Shown here piece after piece: positions 26,347-38,466 of a stretch of DNA of 53,533 bases (the stretch's first letter is position 1; every line of letters begins with the position of its first letter). A model generated the notes under the pieces. It saw nothing but the letters and a program-made list of their open reading frames with translations. It did not search any database and was not told where the DNA came from. Source of the DNA: Streptococcus suis (GTDB lineage Bacteria > Bacillota > Bacilli > Lactobacillales > Streptococcaceae); contig JAKTNI010000004.1 of assembly GCA_029593505.1 (NCBI GenBank), positions 1 through 53,533 of the forward strand, written 5' to 3'. The translations under genes and the position numbers were made by a program.

Positions 26347-27612
26347 TTAATGATTTTGATAAGTTAGTACAGAATATTTTTTCTTACCACGGCGGATGAC
26401 TGTCAACTCGCCGTCAATTTTGTCCGTATCAGATAAAGAGTAGTCTAAGTTTTGGATGCGTTCGCCGTTGATATAGATAGCACCGTTTTGAACATCTTCT
26501 CGTGCCTGACGCTTAGATGGAGAGATTTTTGCGGTAACAAGGATTTCAACGATGTTGAGATTGTCATCGAGCTGAACAGCATAGTTTGGAACATTGCTGA
26601 GACCTTGTTTTAATTCTTTAGCAGAAAGATTTTTGATGTTTCCTGCAAAGAGTTGCTCAGTGATATTGAGAGCTTGTTGGTAGGCTTTTTCTCCGTGAAC
26701 AAGTGTGACAACTTCTCGTGCTAATATTTTTTGTGCCAATCGTTCATGACGTGCTTGATTAAATGCTGTTTCAATATCTGCAATCTCATCAAGTGATAAA
26801 AATGTAAAGATTTTTAAGAAACGAACAGCATCATCATCCATGACGTTGAGCCAGAACTGATACATTTCATAAGGTGATGTCTTATCAGCGTCTAGCCAAA
26901 CAGCATTCCCTTCTGACTTGCCAAATTTTTTACCAGTTGAGTCAGTGATGAGTGGAACGGTCATAACATGCCCGGTTTTATCAGCTTTGCGACGTAGAAG
27001 TTCTGTACCTGCAGTCATATTTCCCCACTGGTCAGATCCGCCAATTTGTAAAGTCACATTATATTTATCATTCAATTCATAAAAATCATAGCCTTGCATG
27101 ATTTGGTAAGCAAATTCTGTATAGGAGATTCCGGTTTCGATTCTTTTTTTAACAGAATCCTTACTCATCATGTAGTTTACGGTATAATATTTTCCCACAT
27201 CACGAAGAAAATCAATGAAGCTCACAGAACTAAACCAGTCATAGTTATTGACCATTTCTGCTTTGTTATCACCATTTTCAAAGTCTAGGAATCGAGACAG
27301 TTGGTCTTGAATTTTTGTGACCCATCCATTCACAGTTTCTTTTGTTTGGAGACTGCGTTCGGTATCCTTAAAAGAAGGGTCGCCTATTAGACCGGTTGCT
27401 CCACCAACTAGTGCATAAGGCTTATGTCCCGCTAATTGCAAACGGCGACTTGTTAGGATAGCAACTAGATGACCGAGGTGAAGGCTGTCTGCTGTGGGAT
27501 CATAGCCTGTATAATAAGAAACCTGTCCTTCTGTTAGGGCTTTTATTAAGGCTTCTTCGTCTGTTGTTTGAAAGACTAAGCCACGGGCTTTTAGTTCTTC
27601 AAAAATATTCAT
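26347..27612 (-). CDS. tyrS: Tyrosyl-tRNA synthetase
   Basis: A 421-residue class I synthetase charging tRNA-Tyr. Class motifs are DSLHLGHLV (HIGH-like, about residues 42-50) and KFGKSEG (KMSKS-like, about 230-236). The tyrosine-binding stretch [13 protein letters not shown] is present, and a C-terminal S4 RNA-binding domain covers about 350-415 ([20 protein letters not shown]). It is divergent from pbp1b. Confidence 0.97.
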   Translation of the reverse strand: MNIFEELKARGLVFQTTDEEALIKALTEGQVSYYTGYDPTADSLHLGHLVAILTSRRLQLAGHKPYALVGGATGLIGDPSFKDTERSLQTKETVNGWVTKIQDQLSRFLDFENGDNKAEMVNNYDWFSSVSFIDFLRDVGKYYTVNYMMSKDSVKKRIETGISYTEFAYQIMQGYDFYELNDKYNVTLQIGGSDQWGNMTAGTELLRRKADKTGHVMTVPLITDSTGKKFGKSEGNAVWLDADKTSPYEMYQFWLNVMDDDAVRFLKIFTFLSLDEIADIETAFNQARHERLAQKILAREVVTLVHGEKAYQQALNITEQLFAGNIKNLSAKELKQGLSNVPNYAVQLDDNLNIVEILVTAKISPSKRQAREDVQNGAIYINGERIQNLDYSLSDTDKIDGELTVIRRGKKKYSVLTYQNH

Positions 27613-27708
27613 ATGAGGCTGTCTCCTTTGATAAAATTTCTCTTTATTATATCACGAAATTGTAGAAAATAAAGACTTTTTGGTATAATAAAGAGATAAG
27701 GAGTGATT
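27613..27708. promoter_or_regulatory. Divergent tyrS / pbp1b promoter region
   Basis: For pbp1b, TTGTAG (27660-27665) and an extended -10 TGGTATAAT ending at about 27690 are visible, with AAGGAG before the ATG. For tyrS, a minus-strand TATAAT lies at about 27655-27650. No T-box leader is evident in the short space upstream of tyrS. Confidence 0.55.
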
Positions 27709-30111
27709 ATGGCGACTAAAGTTGATAAGAATGAATTGAAGAGGAAACTTCAGTCTCTCCGTTTTAGAGAAATGGCGGGAATCTTTCTTCGAACCTTAAA
27801 ATTACTAATTAATTCAGTAACAATACTGATTTTTCTATTTGGACTATTTGGCGCAGGTGTTGGTGTTGGTTTTGTTGTCAGCCTATTTGATGATGTGACC
27901 ATTCCTAAAACAGAAGAATTAATAGCAAAGGTTTCCGATGTTAGTCGGATATCAACGGTTGTGTATTCAGATGGTTCGTTGATTTCAGAGGTTAATTCTG
28001 ATTTGCTTCGTATGCCAATTGATGCCGATGAGGTTTCCGACTATTTGAAACAAGCAGTGATTGCAACAGAAGATGAAACGTTTGAGACTCATAACGGTAT
28101 TGTTCCTAAAGCTGTATTAAGAGCTGCTCTAGGTTCTATCGGTTTAGGTTCTTCTAGTGGTGGATCGACGTTGACACAGCAGTTAATAAAACAACAGTTA
28201 GTGGGAGATGCTCCAACGTTTTCACGTAAGGCAAATGAGATTGTTTCAGCTTTGGCATTGGAGCGCAACATGACTAAGGAGGAAATTTTGACTATTTATC
28301 TCAATGTTTCTCCTTTTGGTCGAAATAACCAAGGCAGAAATATTGCAGGTGTAGAAGCAGCTGCAAGAGGTATTTTTGGGAAGTCTGCTAAAGACTTGAC
28401 GGTTCCTCAGGCGGCGTTTATTGCTGGTTTACCACAAAGCCCCATTGTTTATTCACCTTATGCGTCAGATGGGACACGTAAGGCAGATGAAGAGATGGTG
28501 TATGGTTTAGAGCGTTACCAAGATGTTCTATTCAATATGTATCGTGCCTCTTTCTTAACTAAGGAAGATTATGAGACTTATAAACATTATGATATTAAAA
28601 AAGATTTTAAGGCTCCTGAACCGATACGTGGGGATACGAAAGATTACCTTTACTACACAGTTATGGAAGAAGCACATCAGGTTATGTTTGATTATCTTGT
28701 TAAAAGAGATAAGCTCTCTGAGCAGGATTTAAAAAATGATCAAACGAAGACTTCATACGAAGAGTTGGCTACAAAAGAATTAAGTGAAGGTGGCTATAGC
28801 ATAAAATCTACTGTTGATAAGACGATCTATGAGACTATGCAGTCGGTTGTGGCTAATTATGGATCTGTTTTAGATAATGGTAATACTTATGTAGAAACAG
28901 GAAGCGTTTTACTTGATAATGCAACAGGAGCTATTTTAGGTTTTGTTGGTGGTCGTGATTATGCAACAAATCAAAATAATCATGCTTTTGATACCTTGCG
29001 TTCGCCAGCTTCTACGATTAAACCATTATTGGCTTATGGTATTGCAATTGATCAGGGGCTGATGGGGTCAGCTAGTATTCTTTCCAATTATCCGACCAAC
29101 TTCTCTAGTGGTCAACCGATTATGTATGGTACCAGTCGTGGAACAGGCATGATGAATTTACAGACAGCGATTGATATGTCTGTGAATATTCCTGCTTTTT
29201 GGACTTATAAGATGATTCAAAATGCTGGTGTAGATGCCAAGTCTTATATGGAGAAGATGAATTATCATATTCCTATGTATGATATTGAAAGTGTCCCGTT
29301 GGGTGGAGGAGTTGAGATTTCTGTTTTAACCAACACAAATGCTTATCAAACATTGGCAAATGGTGGTGTTTATAATAAGCATTATATTGTTGAGAGTATA
29401 ACTGCTCCAGATGGAACCGTTATTTATCAACATGAAACAGCACCTGTTCAGGTATATTCTAAAGCCACTGCTAGCATTATGAATCAGCTACTAAGGCAAG
29501 TTGTCAATTCAGGCTACACAACGACATTTAAGAGTCGATTAAGTGGCTTGAATCCACAGGCGGCGGCATCTGATTTTGTTGGAAAAACAGGTACTAGTAA
29601 TGAAGTCAATGATGTGTGGCTGATGTTATCAACTCCGAATGTAACCTTGGGCACATGGGCTGGTAATGATGACAATTCAGAAATGTATGTCTGGACAGGA
29701 TATCATAATAATTCTCAATATGTAGCCTATATGGTTGATGCTCTTTATACAATCAATCCAGAACTGTTTGCAGGTCGCTTTAATCTAGACAGTACTGTGA
29801 TTGCATCCAATGTTGTTGCCTCAACAGGTCAAAGAGGAGGAGTTGTTCAGGTCAATGGACGTCAAATAACAGTTGGTGGTTCAACGACTACGAGCTATTG
29901 GTCAAAAAATGGTGCTCCTGCAACTACCTATAACTTTATGGTGGGAGGAACCAGTAGTGATCGTGCTCAGGCGTGGAATAGTATTGTTGGAACACAGATT
30001 CCTACGCCAAGCAGTTCAAGTAATGGTCGTTCATCTAGCTCCACTTCATCTAGTCAATCCTCTGACACAGAGACTGCAACGAGTAGTCAGGATGGTGAAA
30101 ATTCTCCTTGA
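27709..30111 (+). CDS. pbp1b: Class A penicillin-binding protein 1b
   Basis: An 800-residue bifunctional peptidoglycan synthase: a short cytoplasmic N-terminus, one membrane helix (about 34-57), a GT51 glycosyltransferase domain (EDETFETHNG; GGSTLTQQLIKQQL; RNMTKEEILTIYLNV) and a transpeptidase domain with catalytic Ser in SPASTIKPLLAYG (about residue 428), SVN (about 492) and KTGTSNE (about 625). A Ser/Thr-rich C-terminal tail follows. ATG 27709 has an AAGGAG site; a GTG two codons upstream is less likely. Confidence 0.96.
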   Translation: MATKVDKNELKRKLQSLRFREMAGIFLRTLKLLINSVTILIFLFGLFGAGVGVGFVVSLFDDVTIPKTEELIAKVSDVSRISTVVYSDGSLISEVNSDLLRMPIDADEVSDYLKQAVIATEDETFETHNGIVPKAVLRAALGSIGLGSSSGGSTLTQQLIKQQLVGDAPTFSRKANEIVSALALERNMTKEEILTIYLNVSPFGRNNQGRNIAGVEAAARGIFGKSAKDLTVPQAAFIAGLPQSPIVYSPYASDGTRKADEEMVYGLERYQDVLFNMYRASFLTKEDYETYKHYDIKKDFKAPEPIRGDTKDYLYYTVMEEAHQVMFDYLVKRDKLSEQDLKNDQTKTSYEELATKELSEGGYSIKSTVDKTIYETMQSVVANYGSVLDNGNTYVETGSVLLDNATGAILGFVGGRDYATNQNNHAFDTLRSPASTIKPLLAYGIAIDQGLMGSASILSNYPTNFSSGQPIMYGTSRGTGMMNLQTAIDMSVNIPAFWTYKMIQNAGVDAKSYMEKMNYHIPMYDIESVPLGGGVEISVLTNTNAYQTLANGGVYNKHYIVESITAPDGTVIYQHETAPVQVYSKATASIMNQLLRQVVNSGYTTTFKSRLSGLNPQAAASDFVGKTGTSNEVNDVWLMLSTPNVTLGTWAGNDDNSEMYVWTGYHNNSQYVAYMVDALYTINPELFAGRFNLDSTVIASNVVASTGQRGGVVQVNGRQITVGGSTTTSYWSKNGAPATTYNFMVGGTSSDRAQAWNSIVGTQIPTPSSSSNGRSSSSTSSSQSSDTETATSSQDGENSP

Positions 30112-30136
30112 TTTTTGATAATTTTTTTGTTATAAT
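30108..30136 (+). promoter_or_regulatory. Promoter for the short transcript ahead of rpoB
   Basis: TTGATT (30108-30113), a 17-bp spacer and an extended -10 TGTTATAAT (30128-30136) make a strong promoter overlapping the pbp1b stop. Transcription should start near 30143. Confidence 0.75.
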
Positions 30137-30142
30137 CATATA

Positions 30143-30238
30143 AATAATTTGTCGTGTGTCTTATTTGAAATATTGTCCAAATAAGACTTACAGCAGTTAA
30201 ATCAAACTTTTCATAAGGAAGATTTAGCTGCTCTTTTT
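30143..30238 (+). ncRNA. Predicted ~95-nt terminated RNA: rpoBC leader/attenuator or small RNA
   Basis: The transcript from the promoter above would fold into a 10-bp hairpin (30158-30167 with 30178-30187). A second, 12-bp hairpin (30192-30203 with 30221-30232, one G-T wobble) follows, ending in CTCTTTTT, a textbook terminator. No ORF fits inside. It ends 266 nt before the rpoB start, so it could be an attenuated leader of rpoBC or an independent small RNA. No known family is recognised. Confidence 0.6.
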
Positions 30239-30504
30239 GTGTCTATGGAGCATTTCTTTAAGAATTGTTACATATTCTTAAAGATTCTAAATATTCAGAA
30301 AAAGGATGAATGTTGGCAGAAAAATTGCCACGGTGAGCTATCATCGGTTTAACTAGTAAATAGGTGGCTGATAGAAATGTAGTCATTCCATTTGACTTAA
30401 AACAGTTGTAAATCATTTTTCTTAAGTATTTGTACAGAAGAGTAATTGCTTTTACATTCGTTTTAGTGTCCCTAGTATTTTAATTTATAAAAAGGAGAAA
30501 ACTT
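30239..30504 (+). other. Long untranslated region before rpoB
   Basis: No gene is seen. A second promoter candidate is TTGTTA (30265-30270), 17 bp, TAAATA (30288-30293). A small hairpin with GGCA/TGCC arms lies at about 30313-30330. An AAAAGGAG site precedes the TTG start of rpoB. Confidence 0.4.
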
Positions 30505-33500
30505 TTGGCAGGACATGAAGTTCAGTACGGAAAACACCGTACTCGTCGTAGTTTTTCAAGAATCAAGGAAGTTCTTGACTTACCAAATTTAATTGAAATC
30601 CAAACAGATTCTTTCCGAGATTTTTTGGATCATGGTTTGAAAGAAGTCTTTGAAGATGTACTTCCCGTTTCAAACTTTACAGATACCATGGAGTTGGAAT
30701 TTGTTGGTTATGAGTTGAAAGAGCCTAAGTATACATTAGAGGAAGCGCGTTCGCATGATGCCAATTATTCAGCGCCAATTTATGTAACTTTCCGTCTTGT
30801 AAACAAAGAAACCGGTGAGATTAAAACGCAGGAAGTTTTCTTTGGTGAATTTCCAATTATGACAGAAATGGGTACTTTCATCATTAATGGTGCAGAACGT
30901 ATCATTGTTTCTCAGTTAGTTCGTTCGCCGGGTGTTTATTTTAATGATAAGGTGGATAAGAACGGTAAAGTTGGTTATGGTTCAACAGTGATTCCAAACC
31001 GAGGTGCATGGTTGGAATTGGAAACCGATGCGAAAGATATTGCTTATACTCGTATTGACCGTACACGTAAAATTCCATTTACAACGCTTGTACGTGCGCT
31101 TGGTTTCTCAGGAGATGATGAAATTTTTGACCTCTTTGGTGATAGTGAATTGGTACGCAATACTGTCGAAAAAGATATTCATAAAAATCCGGCAGATTCT
31201 CGTACAGATGAAGCGCTTAAGGAAATTTATGAGCGTCTGCGTCCAGGAGAGCCCAAAACAGCCGAGAGTTCTCGTAGTTTGTTGACGGCACGTTTCTTTG
31301 ATCCGCGTCGTTACGATTTAGCTCCTGTAGGACGTTATAAAATTAACAAGAAACTTAATTTACGTACTCGTCTGCTTAATCAAACACTCGCAGAACATGT
31401 GATTAATGGTGAAACTGGTGAGATTGTATTGGAAGCTGGAACTATCTTAACTCGCGATGTTCTTGAGCAAATAGAAGAGCAATTTGATCAACTAAATTTA
31501 GTGGAATATATTCCAAATGATTCAGCTGTTCTTCTTGATCCAGTTCTTTTGCAGAAATTCAAGATTGTAGCTCCTAAAGATCCAGATCGTGTTGTAACAG
31601 TGATTGGGAATGCCAATCCTGCTGAAAATGTACGCATTGTGACACCGGCAGATATCTTGGCAGAGATGAGTTATTTCCTTAACTTAGCTGAAGGTCTTGG
31701 TCGTGTAGATGATATTGATCATTTAGGAAACCGCCGTATCCGCGCTGTTGGTGAACTACTTTCCAACCAGGTACGTATCGGTTTGACACGTATGGAACGC
31801 AACTTGCGTGAGCGTATGTCTGTTCAAGACAATGAAGTGTTAACTCCTCAACAGATTATAAACATTCGTCCGGTGACTGCTGCAATCAAAGAATTCTTTG
31901 GTTCTTCTCAGTTATCTCAGTTCATGGATCAGCACAACCCACTTTCAGAGTTGTCTCATAAACGCCGTTTATCAGCCTTAGGACCTGGTGGTTTAACACG
32001 TGATCGTGCAGGTTATGAGGTGCGAGATGTTCACTATACTCACTATGGTCGTATGTGTCCGATTGAAACACCTGAGGGACCAAACATTGGTTTGATTAAC
32101 AACTTATCATCGTATGGTCATCTGAATAAGTATGGCTTTATTCAAACACCATATCGTAAAATTGATCGTGCTACTGGTACAGTTACCAATGAAATTGTTT
32201 GGTTGACAGCTGACGAGGAAGATGAGTATATTGTCGCTCAATCTACGTCTCCGTTAGATGAAAATAATCGCTTCGTGGATAAGATTGTCATGGGGCGTCA
32301 TCAAGGAAATAACCAAGAATTTCCAGCAGATTCAGCAGACTTCATGGATGTCTCTCCTAAACAGGTAGTTGCCGTTGCGACAGCATGTATTCCTTTCTTA
32401 GAAAACGATGACTCCAACCGTGCTCTTATGGGAGCGAACATGCAGCGTCAAGCAGTTCCGTTGATTGATCCCAAAGCTCCTTATGTAGGAACGGGTATGG
32501 AATACCAAGCTGCTCACGATTCAGGAGCAGCGGTTATTGCTCAATACGATGGTAAAGTAACTTATGCGGATGCAGATAAGGTAGAAGTTCGTCGTGAAGA
32601 TGGTTCACTAGATGTATATCATATTTCTAAATTCCGTCGTTCGAATTCAGGTACTGCCTACAACCAACGTACTCTTGTTAAATTAGGAGATACTGTTGAA
32701 AAAGGTGACTTTATCGCGGATGGTCCATCCATGGAAAATGGAGAAATGGCACTTGGTCAAAACCCAATCGTAGCCTACATGACATGGGAAGGATATAACT
32801 TCGAGGATGCGGTTATCATGTCTGAACGTCTTGTGAAAGAGGATGTCTATACATCTGTTCACTTGGAAGAATATGAATCTGAAACACGCGATACCAAGTT
32901 AGGTCCTGAAGAAATTACTCGCGAAATTCCAAACGTTGGTGAAGATGCTCTTCGCAATTTGGACGAAATGGGTATTATCCGTATTGGTGCTGAAGTTAAG
33001 GAAGGTGATATCCTTGTTGGTAAAGTCACACCAAAAGGTGAGAAAGATCTTTCTGCTGAAGAGCGTCTCTTACATGCTATCTTCGGTGATAAATCACGTG
33101 AAGTGCGTGATACCTCTCTTCGTGTGCCACATGGTGCTGACGGTGTTGTTCGTGATGTGAAAATCTTTACGCGTGCCAATGGTGATGAATTGCAATCAGG
33201 TGTTAACATGCTTGTGCGTGTCTACATTGCTCAAAAACGTAAGATTAAAGTTGGAGATAAGATGGCCGGTCGTCATGGTAACAAGGGTGTCGTTTCGCGC
33301 ATTGTACCAGTTGAGGATATGCCATATCTTCCAGACGGAACTCCAGTTGATATCATGTTGAATCCACTCGGAGTGCCGTCACGTATGAACATTGGTCAGG
33401 TTATGGAACTTCACTTGGGTATGGCTGCTCGTAATTTGGGTATCCATATTGCAACACCAGTATTTGATGGTGCAAGTTCGGAAGATCTTTGGTCAACTGT

Positions 33501-34062
33501 TAAAGAAGCTGGGATGGATAGTGATGCCAAGACAATTCTTTATGATGGTCGTACAGGTGAGCCGTTTGATAACCGTGTGTCAGTTGGAATTATGTACATG
33601 ATTAAACTTCATCACATGGTTGACGATAAACTACATGCTCGTTCTGTTGGACCGTACTCTCTTGTTACACAACAGCCACTTGGTGGTAAAGCTCAATTTG
33701 GTGGTCAGCGTTTTGGTGAGATGGAAGTTTGGGCTCTTGAAGCTTACGGTGCTTCAAACGTTCTTCAGGAAATCTTGACCTATAAATCAGATGATGTAAC
33801 AGGTCGCCTTAAAGCATATGAGGCTATTACCAAAGGTAAACCAATTCCAAAACCAGGCGTTCCAGAATCATTCCGAGTTCTTGTGAAAGAATTGCAATCA
33901 CTTGGTTTGGATATGCGTGTCCTTGATGAAGATAACAATGAAGTAGAATTACGTGACCTTGATGAGGGGGAAGATGATGATATCATCCACGTAGATGATC
34001 TTGAAAAAGCAAGAGCAAAAGCAGCGGCAGATGCAGCAGTAGCTTTTGCAGAAGAGGAATAA
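30505..34062 (+). CDS. rpoB: RNA polymerase beta subunit
   Basis: 1185 residues, normal for streptococci. It starts at TTG 30505 ([20 protein letters not shown]) behind AAAAGGAG. The rifampicin-binding region is readable: [20 protein letters not shown] followed by [11 protein letters not shown] (about residues 465-497). At the positions usually altered in resistant strains, it shows wild-type residues (Gln, Asp, His, Ser in [18 protein letters not shown]). The acidic C-terminus ends in AAVAFAEEE. Confidence 0.98.
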   Translation: MAGHEVQYGKHRTRRSFSRIKEVLDLPNLIEIQTDSFRDFLDHGLKEVFEDVLPVSNFTDTMELEFVGYELKEPKYTLEEARSHDANYSAPIYVTFRLVNKETGEIKTQEVFFGEFPIMTEMGTFIINGAERIIVSQLVRSPGVYFNDKVDKNGKVGYGSTVIPNRGAWLELETDAKDIAYTRIDRTRKIPFTTLVRALGFSGDDEIFDLFGDSELVRNTVEKDIHKNPADSRTDEALKEIYERLRPGEPKTAESSRSLLTARFFDPRRYDLAPVGRYKINKKLNLRTRLLNQTLAEHVINGETGEIVLEAGTILTRDVLEQIEEQFDQLNLVEYIPNDSAVLLDPVLLQKFKIVAPKDPDRVVTVIGNANPAENVRIVTPADILAEMSYFLNLAEGLGRVDDIDHLGNRRIRAVGELLSNQVRIGLTRMERNLRERMSVQDNEVLTPQQIINIRPVTAAIKEFFGSSQLSQFMDQHNPLSELSHKRRLSALGPGGLTRDRAGYEVRDVHYTHYGRMCPIETPEGPNIGLINNLSSYGHLNKYGFIQTPYRKIDRATGTVTNEIVWLTADEEDEYIVAQSTSPLDENNRFVDKIVMGRHQGNNQEFPADSADFMDVSPKQVVAVATACIPFLENDDSNRALMGANMQRQAVPLIDPKAPYVGTGMEYQAAHDSGAAVIAQYDGKVTYADADKVEVRREDGSLDVYHISKFRRSNSGTAYNQRTLVKLGDTVEKGDFIADGPSMENGEMALGQNPIVAYMTWEGYNFEDAVIMSERLVKEDVYTSVHLEEYESETRDTKLGPEEITREIPNVGEDALRNLDEMGIIRIGAEVKEGDILVGKVTPKGEKDLSAEERLLHAIFGDKSREVRDTSLRVPHGADGVVRDVKIFTRANGDELQSGVNMLVRVYIAQKRKIKVGDKMAGRHGNKGVVSRIVPVEDMPYLPDGTPVDIMLNPLGVPSRMNIGQVMELHLGMAARNLGIHIATPVFDGASSEDLWSTVKEAGMDSDAKTILYDGRTGEPFDNRVSVGIMYMIKLHHMVDDKLHARSVGPYSLVTQQPLGGKAQFGGQRFGEMEVWALEAYGASNVLQEILTYKSDDVTGRLKAYEAITKGKPIPKPGVPESFRVLVKELQSLGLDMRVLDEDNNEVELRDLDEGEDDDIIHVDDLEKARAKAAADAAVAFAEEE

Positions 34063-34063
34063 G

Positions 34064-34135
34064 GGGAGAGTTGGATAAACTCTCTACCTCTCTTGTTTTT
34101 TAATAGCATTCAAGAATTTGAGGCTTGGTTTTATA
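34064..34135 (+). other. rpoB-rpoC intercistronic hairpins
   Basis: Two short inverted repeats, GAGAGTT/AACTCTC (about 34065-34083) and GAGGCT/AGCCTC (about 34121-34140), lie between rpoB and rpoC. The first is followed after several bases by a T run, so it could act as a weak attenuator or an RNA processing site. Confidence 0.4.
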
Positions 34136-34165
34136 GCCTCTCACAAGTAAAGAAAGGGATTATTA

Positions 34166-37100
34166 GTGGTTGACGTAAATCGATTTAAAAGTATGCAAAT
34201 CACGTTAGCTTCACCAAGTAAGGTCCGTTCATGGTCGTATGGTGAGGTTAAAAAACCTGAAACAATCAACTATCGTACACTTAAACCAGAACGTGATGGA
34301 CTTTTTGATGAAGTTATTTTTGGTCCAACAAAAGATTGGGAATGTTCATGTGGTAAGTACAAGCGTATTCGTTATAAGGGAATTACCTGTGATCGTTGTG
34401 GTGTTGAAGTTACTCGTGCTAAAGTTCGTCGTGAGCGTATGGGGCATATTGAATTAAAAGCTCCTATCTCACATATTTGGTACTTTAAAGGTATTCCATC
34501 TCGTATGGGATTGACGTTGGACATGAGTCCACGTGCTCTTGAAGAAGTTATCTATTTTGCGGCATATGTAGTCATTGATCCAAAAGATACTCCTCTTGAA
34601 CACAAGTCTATTATGACTGAGCGCGAGTATCGTGAGCGTGTTCGTGAATATGGTTATGGTTCATTTGTTGCGAAGATGGGTGCAGAAGCCATTCAAGACC
34701 TTTTAAAGCAAGTCGATCTTCCAAGAGAAATTGCTACTTTGAAAGAGGAATTGAAGACAGCATCTGGTCAGAAACGTATTAAAGCTATTCGTCGTTTAGA
34801 TGTATTAGATGCCTTTTATAAATCTGGTAACAAGCCTGAGTGGATGATTCTCAATATCCTTCCAGTTATTCCACCAGACTTGCGTCCAATGGTGCAGTTG
34901 GATGGTGGTCGCTTTGCAGCATCGGATTTGAATGAGCTCTATCGTCGTGTAATCAATAGAAATAACCGTTTGGCTCGTCTAATGGAATTAAATGCACCAG
35001 GCATTATCGTGCAAAATGAAAAACGGATGTTGCAAGAAGCAGTAGATGCTTTGATTGATAATGGTCGCCGTGGTCGTCCGATTACAGGACCGGGCAGCCG
35101 TCCGCTCAAATCGCTTAGTCATATGTTGAAAGGTAAGCAAGGACGCTTCCGTCAAAACTTGCTTGGTAAACGTGTTGACTTCTCTGGTCGTTCCGTTATC
35201 GCTGTTGGTCCAACTCTTAAAATGTACCAATGTGGTGTACCACGTGAAATGGCTATTGAGCTTTTCAAACCGTTTGTGATGCACGAGATTGTTGCTCGTG
35301 ACATTGTTGGTAACGTAAAAGCTGCAAAACGTTTGATTGAGCGTGGAGATGATCGTATTTGGGATATTCTTGAAGAAGTCATTAAAGAACATCCTGTTCT
35401 TTTGAACCGGGCACCAACCCTTCACCGCTTAGGTATTCAGGCATTTGAGCCAGTCTTGATTGATGGTAAAGCTCTTCGTTTGCATCCATTGGTCTGTGAG
35501 GCTTATAACGCAGACTTTGATGGTGACCAGATGGCGATTCACGTGCCATTATCTGAGGAAGCTCAAGCAGAAGCGCGTATCCTTATGCTTGCGGCAGAAC
35601 ACATCTTGAACCCTAAAGATGGTAAGCCAGTTGTAACACCGTCTCAGGATATGGTATTGGGTAATTACTATTTGACTATGGAAGATGCTGGTCGCGAAGG
35701 CGAAGGTATGGTCTTCAAGGATGTTGATGAGGCTGTAATGGCTTATCAAAATGGGTATGTACATTTACATACGCGTGTAGGTATTGCAACTGATAGTCTA
35801 AATAAACCTTGGAAAGATCATCAAAAACACAAGATTATGATGACGACAGTTGGAAAAATCTTGTTCAATGCAATTATGCCGGAAGGTCTACCATATTTAC
35901 AAGAACCAACGAATGCCAATTTGACGGATGGAACACCGGATAAATACTTCTTAGAACCTGGTCGTGATATCAAGGCAGCTATAACGGAATTAGCTATTAA
36001 CCCACCGTTCAAGAAGAAAAACTTGGGGAATATTATTGCAGAAATCTTCAAACGTTTCCGTACTACTGAGACATCAGCTCTTTTAGACCGTTTGAAAGAT
36101 TTGGGTTATCACCATTCAACATTGGCAGGTTTAACAGTGGGTATCGCAGATATTCCTGTTATTGATAACAAAGCTGAGATCATCGAAGAATCTCATGAAC
36201 GCGTAGAACAAATTAAGAAACAATTCCGTCGTGGTATGATTACGGATGATGAGCGCTATGCAGCTGTTACAGACGAATGGCGTTCAGCTAAAGAAAAGTT
36301 GGAAAAACGACTTGTTGAGAAGCAAGATTCAAAAAATCCAATCGTTATGATGATGGATTCGGGAGCTCGTGGTAACATTTCTAACTTCTCACAGCTTGCT
36401 GGTATGCGTGGATTGATGTCTGCTCCGAATGGTCGTATCATGGAGTTGCCAATCTTGTCTAACTTCCGTGAGGGGCTTTCGGTGTTGGAAATGTTCTTCT
36501 CAACACACGGTGCTCGTAAGGGTATGACGGATACAGCTTTGAAAACAGCCGATTCAGGTTACTTGACACGCCGTTTGGTCGACGTTGCGCAAGATGTTAT
36601 TATTCGTGAAGATGATTGTGGTACAGATCGTGGTCTGGATATTCAATCAATTACGGATGGTAAAGAAATGATCGAGCCACTGGAAGAGCGTCTACAAGGT
36701 CGTTACACGAAGAAAACAGTCAAGCATCCAGAAACTGGTGCAGTCATCATTGGAGCTAATCGTTTGATTACGGAAGATATTGCACGTGAAATTGTTAATG
36801 CAGGTGTGGAACAAGTGACAATCCGTAGCGTTTTTACATGTAATACACGTCATGGTGTGTGTCGTCATTGTTACGGTATTAACTTGGCAACGGGTGATGC
36901 AGTTGAAGTGGGTGAAGCAGTTGGTACTATTGCTGCGCAATCTATCGGTGAGCCAGGTACACAGCTTACGATGCGTACCTTCCATACGGGTGGTGTAGCC
37001 TCAAATAGTGATATCACTCAGGGTCTTCCTCGTGTTCAAGAAATCTTTGAAGCACGTAATCCGAAAGGTGAGGCTGTCATTACCGAAGTGAAGGGTGAAG

Positions 37101-37813
37101 TCATTGCCATTGAAGAAGATGCTTCCACTCGTACGAAGAAAGTCTTTGTTAAAGGTCAGACAGGTGAAGGTGAGTACGTCGTACCATTTACAGCCCGTAT
37201 GAAAGTTGAAGTTGGAGATCAAGTTACTCGTGGAGAAGCGTTGACAGAAGGATCTATCCAGCCAAAACGCTTGCTGGAAGTTCGAGATGTTTTAGCAGTT
37301 GAAACTTATCTTCTTTCAGAAGTGCAAAAAGTTTACCGGAGTCAAGGTGTGGAAATCGGTGACAAACACATAGAGGTTATGGTTCGTCAAATGTTGCGTA
37401 AAGTTCGCGTCATGGATCCAGGTGATACAGATCTCCTTATGGGAACTCTGATGGATATCACAGACTTTACGGATGCCAATGCAGATGTTGTTATTGCGGG
37501 TGGTATTCCAGCGACAGCTCGTCCAGTTCTTATGGGAATTACCAAAGCCTCTCTTGAAACCAATTCATTCTTGTCAGCTGCATCTTTCCAAGAAACAACT
37601 CGTGTTCTTACAGATGCTGCTATTCGTGGTAAGCGTGATAATTTACTTGGATTGAAAGAGAATGTTATCATCGGTAAAATTATTCCAGCTGGTACGGGTA
37701 TGGCTCGTTATCGTAATCTTGAGCCACAGGCTATCAATGAAGTTGAAATCATTGAAGATACGGTAGCTGAAGAACTAGCAGAAGAAGTAAAACTGATGGA
37801 AGCAACTGAATAA
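34166..37813 (+). CDS. rpoC: RNA polymerase beta-prime subunit
   Basis: 1215 residues starting at GTG 34166 ([20 protein letters not shown]). The N-terminal zinc site is [20 protein letters not shown], the catalytic Mg loop is [11 protein letters not shown] (about residues 447-457), and a second zinc site [13 protein letters not shown] lies at about 890-902. The bridge/trigger region [19 protein letters not shown] is intact. Confidence 0.98.
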   Translation: MVDVNRFKSMQITLASPSKVRSWSYGEVKKPETINYRTLKPERDGLFDEVIFGPTKDWECSCGKYKRIRYKGITCDRCGVEVTRAKVRRERMGHIELKAPISHIWYFKGIPSRMGLTLDMSPRALEEVIYFAAYVVIDPKDTPLEHKSIMTEREYRERVREYGYGSFVAKMGAEAIQDLLKQVDLPREIATLKEELKTASGQKRIKAIRRLDVLDAFYKSGNKPEWMILNILPVIPPDLRPMVQLDGGRFAASDLNELYRRVINRNNRLARLMELNAPGIIVQNEKRMLQEAVDALIDNGRRGRPITGPGSRPLKSLSHMLKGKQGRFRQNLLGKRVDFSGRSVIAVGPTLKMYQCGVPREMAIELFKPFVMHEIVARDIVGNVKAAKRLIERGDDRIWDILEEVIKEHPVLLNRAPTLHRLGIQAFEPVLIDGKALRLHPLVCEAYNADFDGDQMAIHVPLSEEAQAEARILMLAAEHILNPKDGKPVVTPSQDMVLGNYYLTMEDAGREGEGMVFKDVDEAVMAYQNGYVHLHTRVGIATDSLNKPWKDHQKHKIMMTTVGKILFNAIMPEGLPYLQEPTNANLTDGTPDKYFLEPGRDIKAAITELAINPPFKKKNLGNIIAEIFKRFRTTETSALLDRLKDLGYHHSTLAGLTVGIADIPVIDNKAEIIEESHERVEQIKKQFRRGMITDDERYAAVTDEWRSAKEKLEKRLVEKQDSKNPIVMMMDSGARGNISNFSQLAGMRGLMSAPNGRIMELPILSNFREGLSVLEMFFSTHGARKGMTDTALKTADSGYLTRRLVDVAQDVIIREDDCGTDRGLDIQSITDGKEMIEPLEERLQGRYTKKTVKHPETGAVIIGANRLITEDIAREIVNAGVEQVTIRSVFTCNTRHGVCRHCYGINLATGDAVEVGEAVGTIAAQSIGEPGTQLTMRTFHTGGVASNSDITQGLPRVQEIFEARNPKGEAVITEVKGEVIAIEEDASTRTKKVFVKGQTGEGEYVVPFTARMKVEVGDQVTRGEALTEGSIQPKRLLEVRDVLAVETYLLSEVQKVYRSQGVEIGDKHIEVMVRQMLRKVRVMDPGDTDLLMGTLMDITDFTDANADVVIAGGIPATARPVLMGITKASLETNSFLSAASFQETTRVLTDAAIRGKRDNLLGLKENVIIGKIIPAGTGMARYRNLEPQAINEVEIIEDTVAEELAEEVKLMEATE

Positions 37814-37847
37814 AACATTTCGGTTGAATATCAGAAAAAATAATTGA

Positions 37848-37901
37848 AGCGAATGAATTTAGTTTTCTAAACATCAGAATTCTAAATTTGTTCGCTTTTT
37901 A
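37848..37901 (+). terminator. Terminator of rpoBC
   Basis: A 15-bp stem with two G-T wobbles (37848-37862 with 37882-37896), a 19-base loop and a T run. The rest of the gap to 38065 holds no gene; a TATAAT-like box at about 38034-38039 and a GGAAGT site precede the DUF1033 gene. Confidence 0.8.
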
Positions 37902-38065
37902 TGCATCAATGAAAAAGATGATAAAATAAGATACGTAATAAAAGTTAGTCTATATGTACTTGTGGTAAAACCTATCCTTTGATACGTAATTAACAAGCTG
38001 ATTGATTCCATTATTTCCTGAATTTCGATATGATATAATGTGAACGGAAAAGGGAAGTAAAAAAT

Positions 38066-38425
38066 ATGTATCAAGTTATTAAGATGTATGGAGAGTTTGA
38101 ACCTTGGTGGTTATTAGACGGCTGGGAAGAAAGTATCGTCAGTCAAGATAGTTTTGAGGACTATGATGACGCCTTGAGTGTTTTTCAAAACGAATGTGCT
38201 CAATTATCTAAGAATTTTCCCATGAAAAAAGCTGAAAATGCTACGATGAAAGCTTTTTGGGATGAATCAGATAAATATTGGTGTGAAGACTGTGCGGAAT
38301 ATTTGCAACGCTATTATTCGCTAATGCTAGTAGAGATGAAAGATGAAGCAAAAAATAACTCTACTACCACTTCGACAACACAAAAAAATCGTTCATGTCG
38401 GTTAAAGATAAGAAAAATAAGCTAA
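38066..38425 (+). CDS. DUF1033-family protein
   Basis: A 119-residue acidic protein, MYQVIKMYGEFEPWWLLDGW at its start, with Trp-rich and Cys-containing segments (KYWCEDCAEYLQRYYSLML) typical of DUF1033. In streptococci this gene regularly sits just upstream of the comG (comY) operon. Function unknown; the basic tail after about residue 100 is weakly conserved. Confidence 0.85.
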   Translation: MYQVIKMYGEFEPWWLLDGWEESIVSQDSFEDYDDALSVFQNECAQLSKNFPMKKAENATMKAFWDESDKYWCEDCAEYLQRYYSLMLVEMKDEAKNNSTTTSTTQKNRSCRLKIRKIS

Positions 38426-38439
38426 TATGATAATAAAAA

Positions 38440-38466
38440 AGTGATTCATTGAGAATCACTCTTTTT
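38440..38466. terminator. Bidirectional terminator
   Basis: GTGATTC (38441-38447) and GAATCAC (38453-38459) flank a 5-base loop, with an A run before and a T run after. The stem overlaps the stop of the minus-strand S66 gene. Confidence 0.85.

Noticed and set aside
26347..27708. T-box riboswitch upstream of tyrS
   Set aside because: Only about 95 bp separate tyrS from pbp1b and no T-box motif or terminator/antiterminator pair is visible.
30158..30187. Ribosomal-protein-type autoregulatory leader
   Set aside because: The downstream genes are rpoB and rpoC, not ribosomal protein genes, and the fold does not resemble the L10 leader.
32859..33209. Long minus-strand frames inside rpoB and rpoC
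   Set aside because: They are low-complexity shadows of highly expressed coding sequence without ribosome sites or recognisable proteins.
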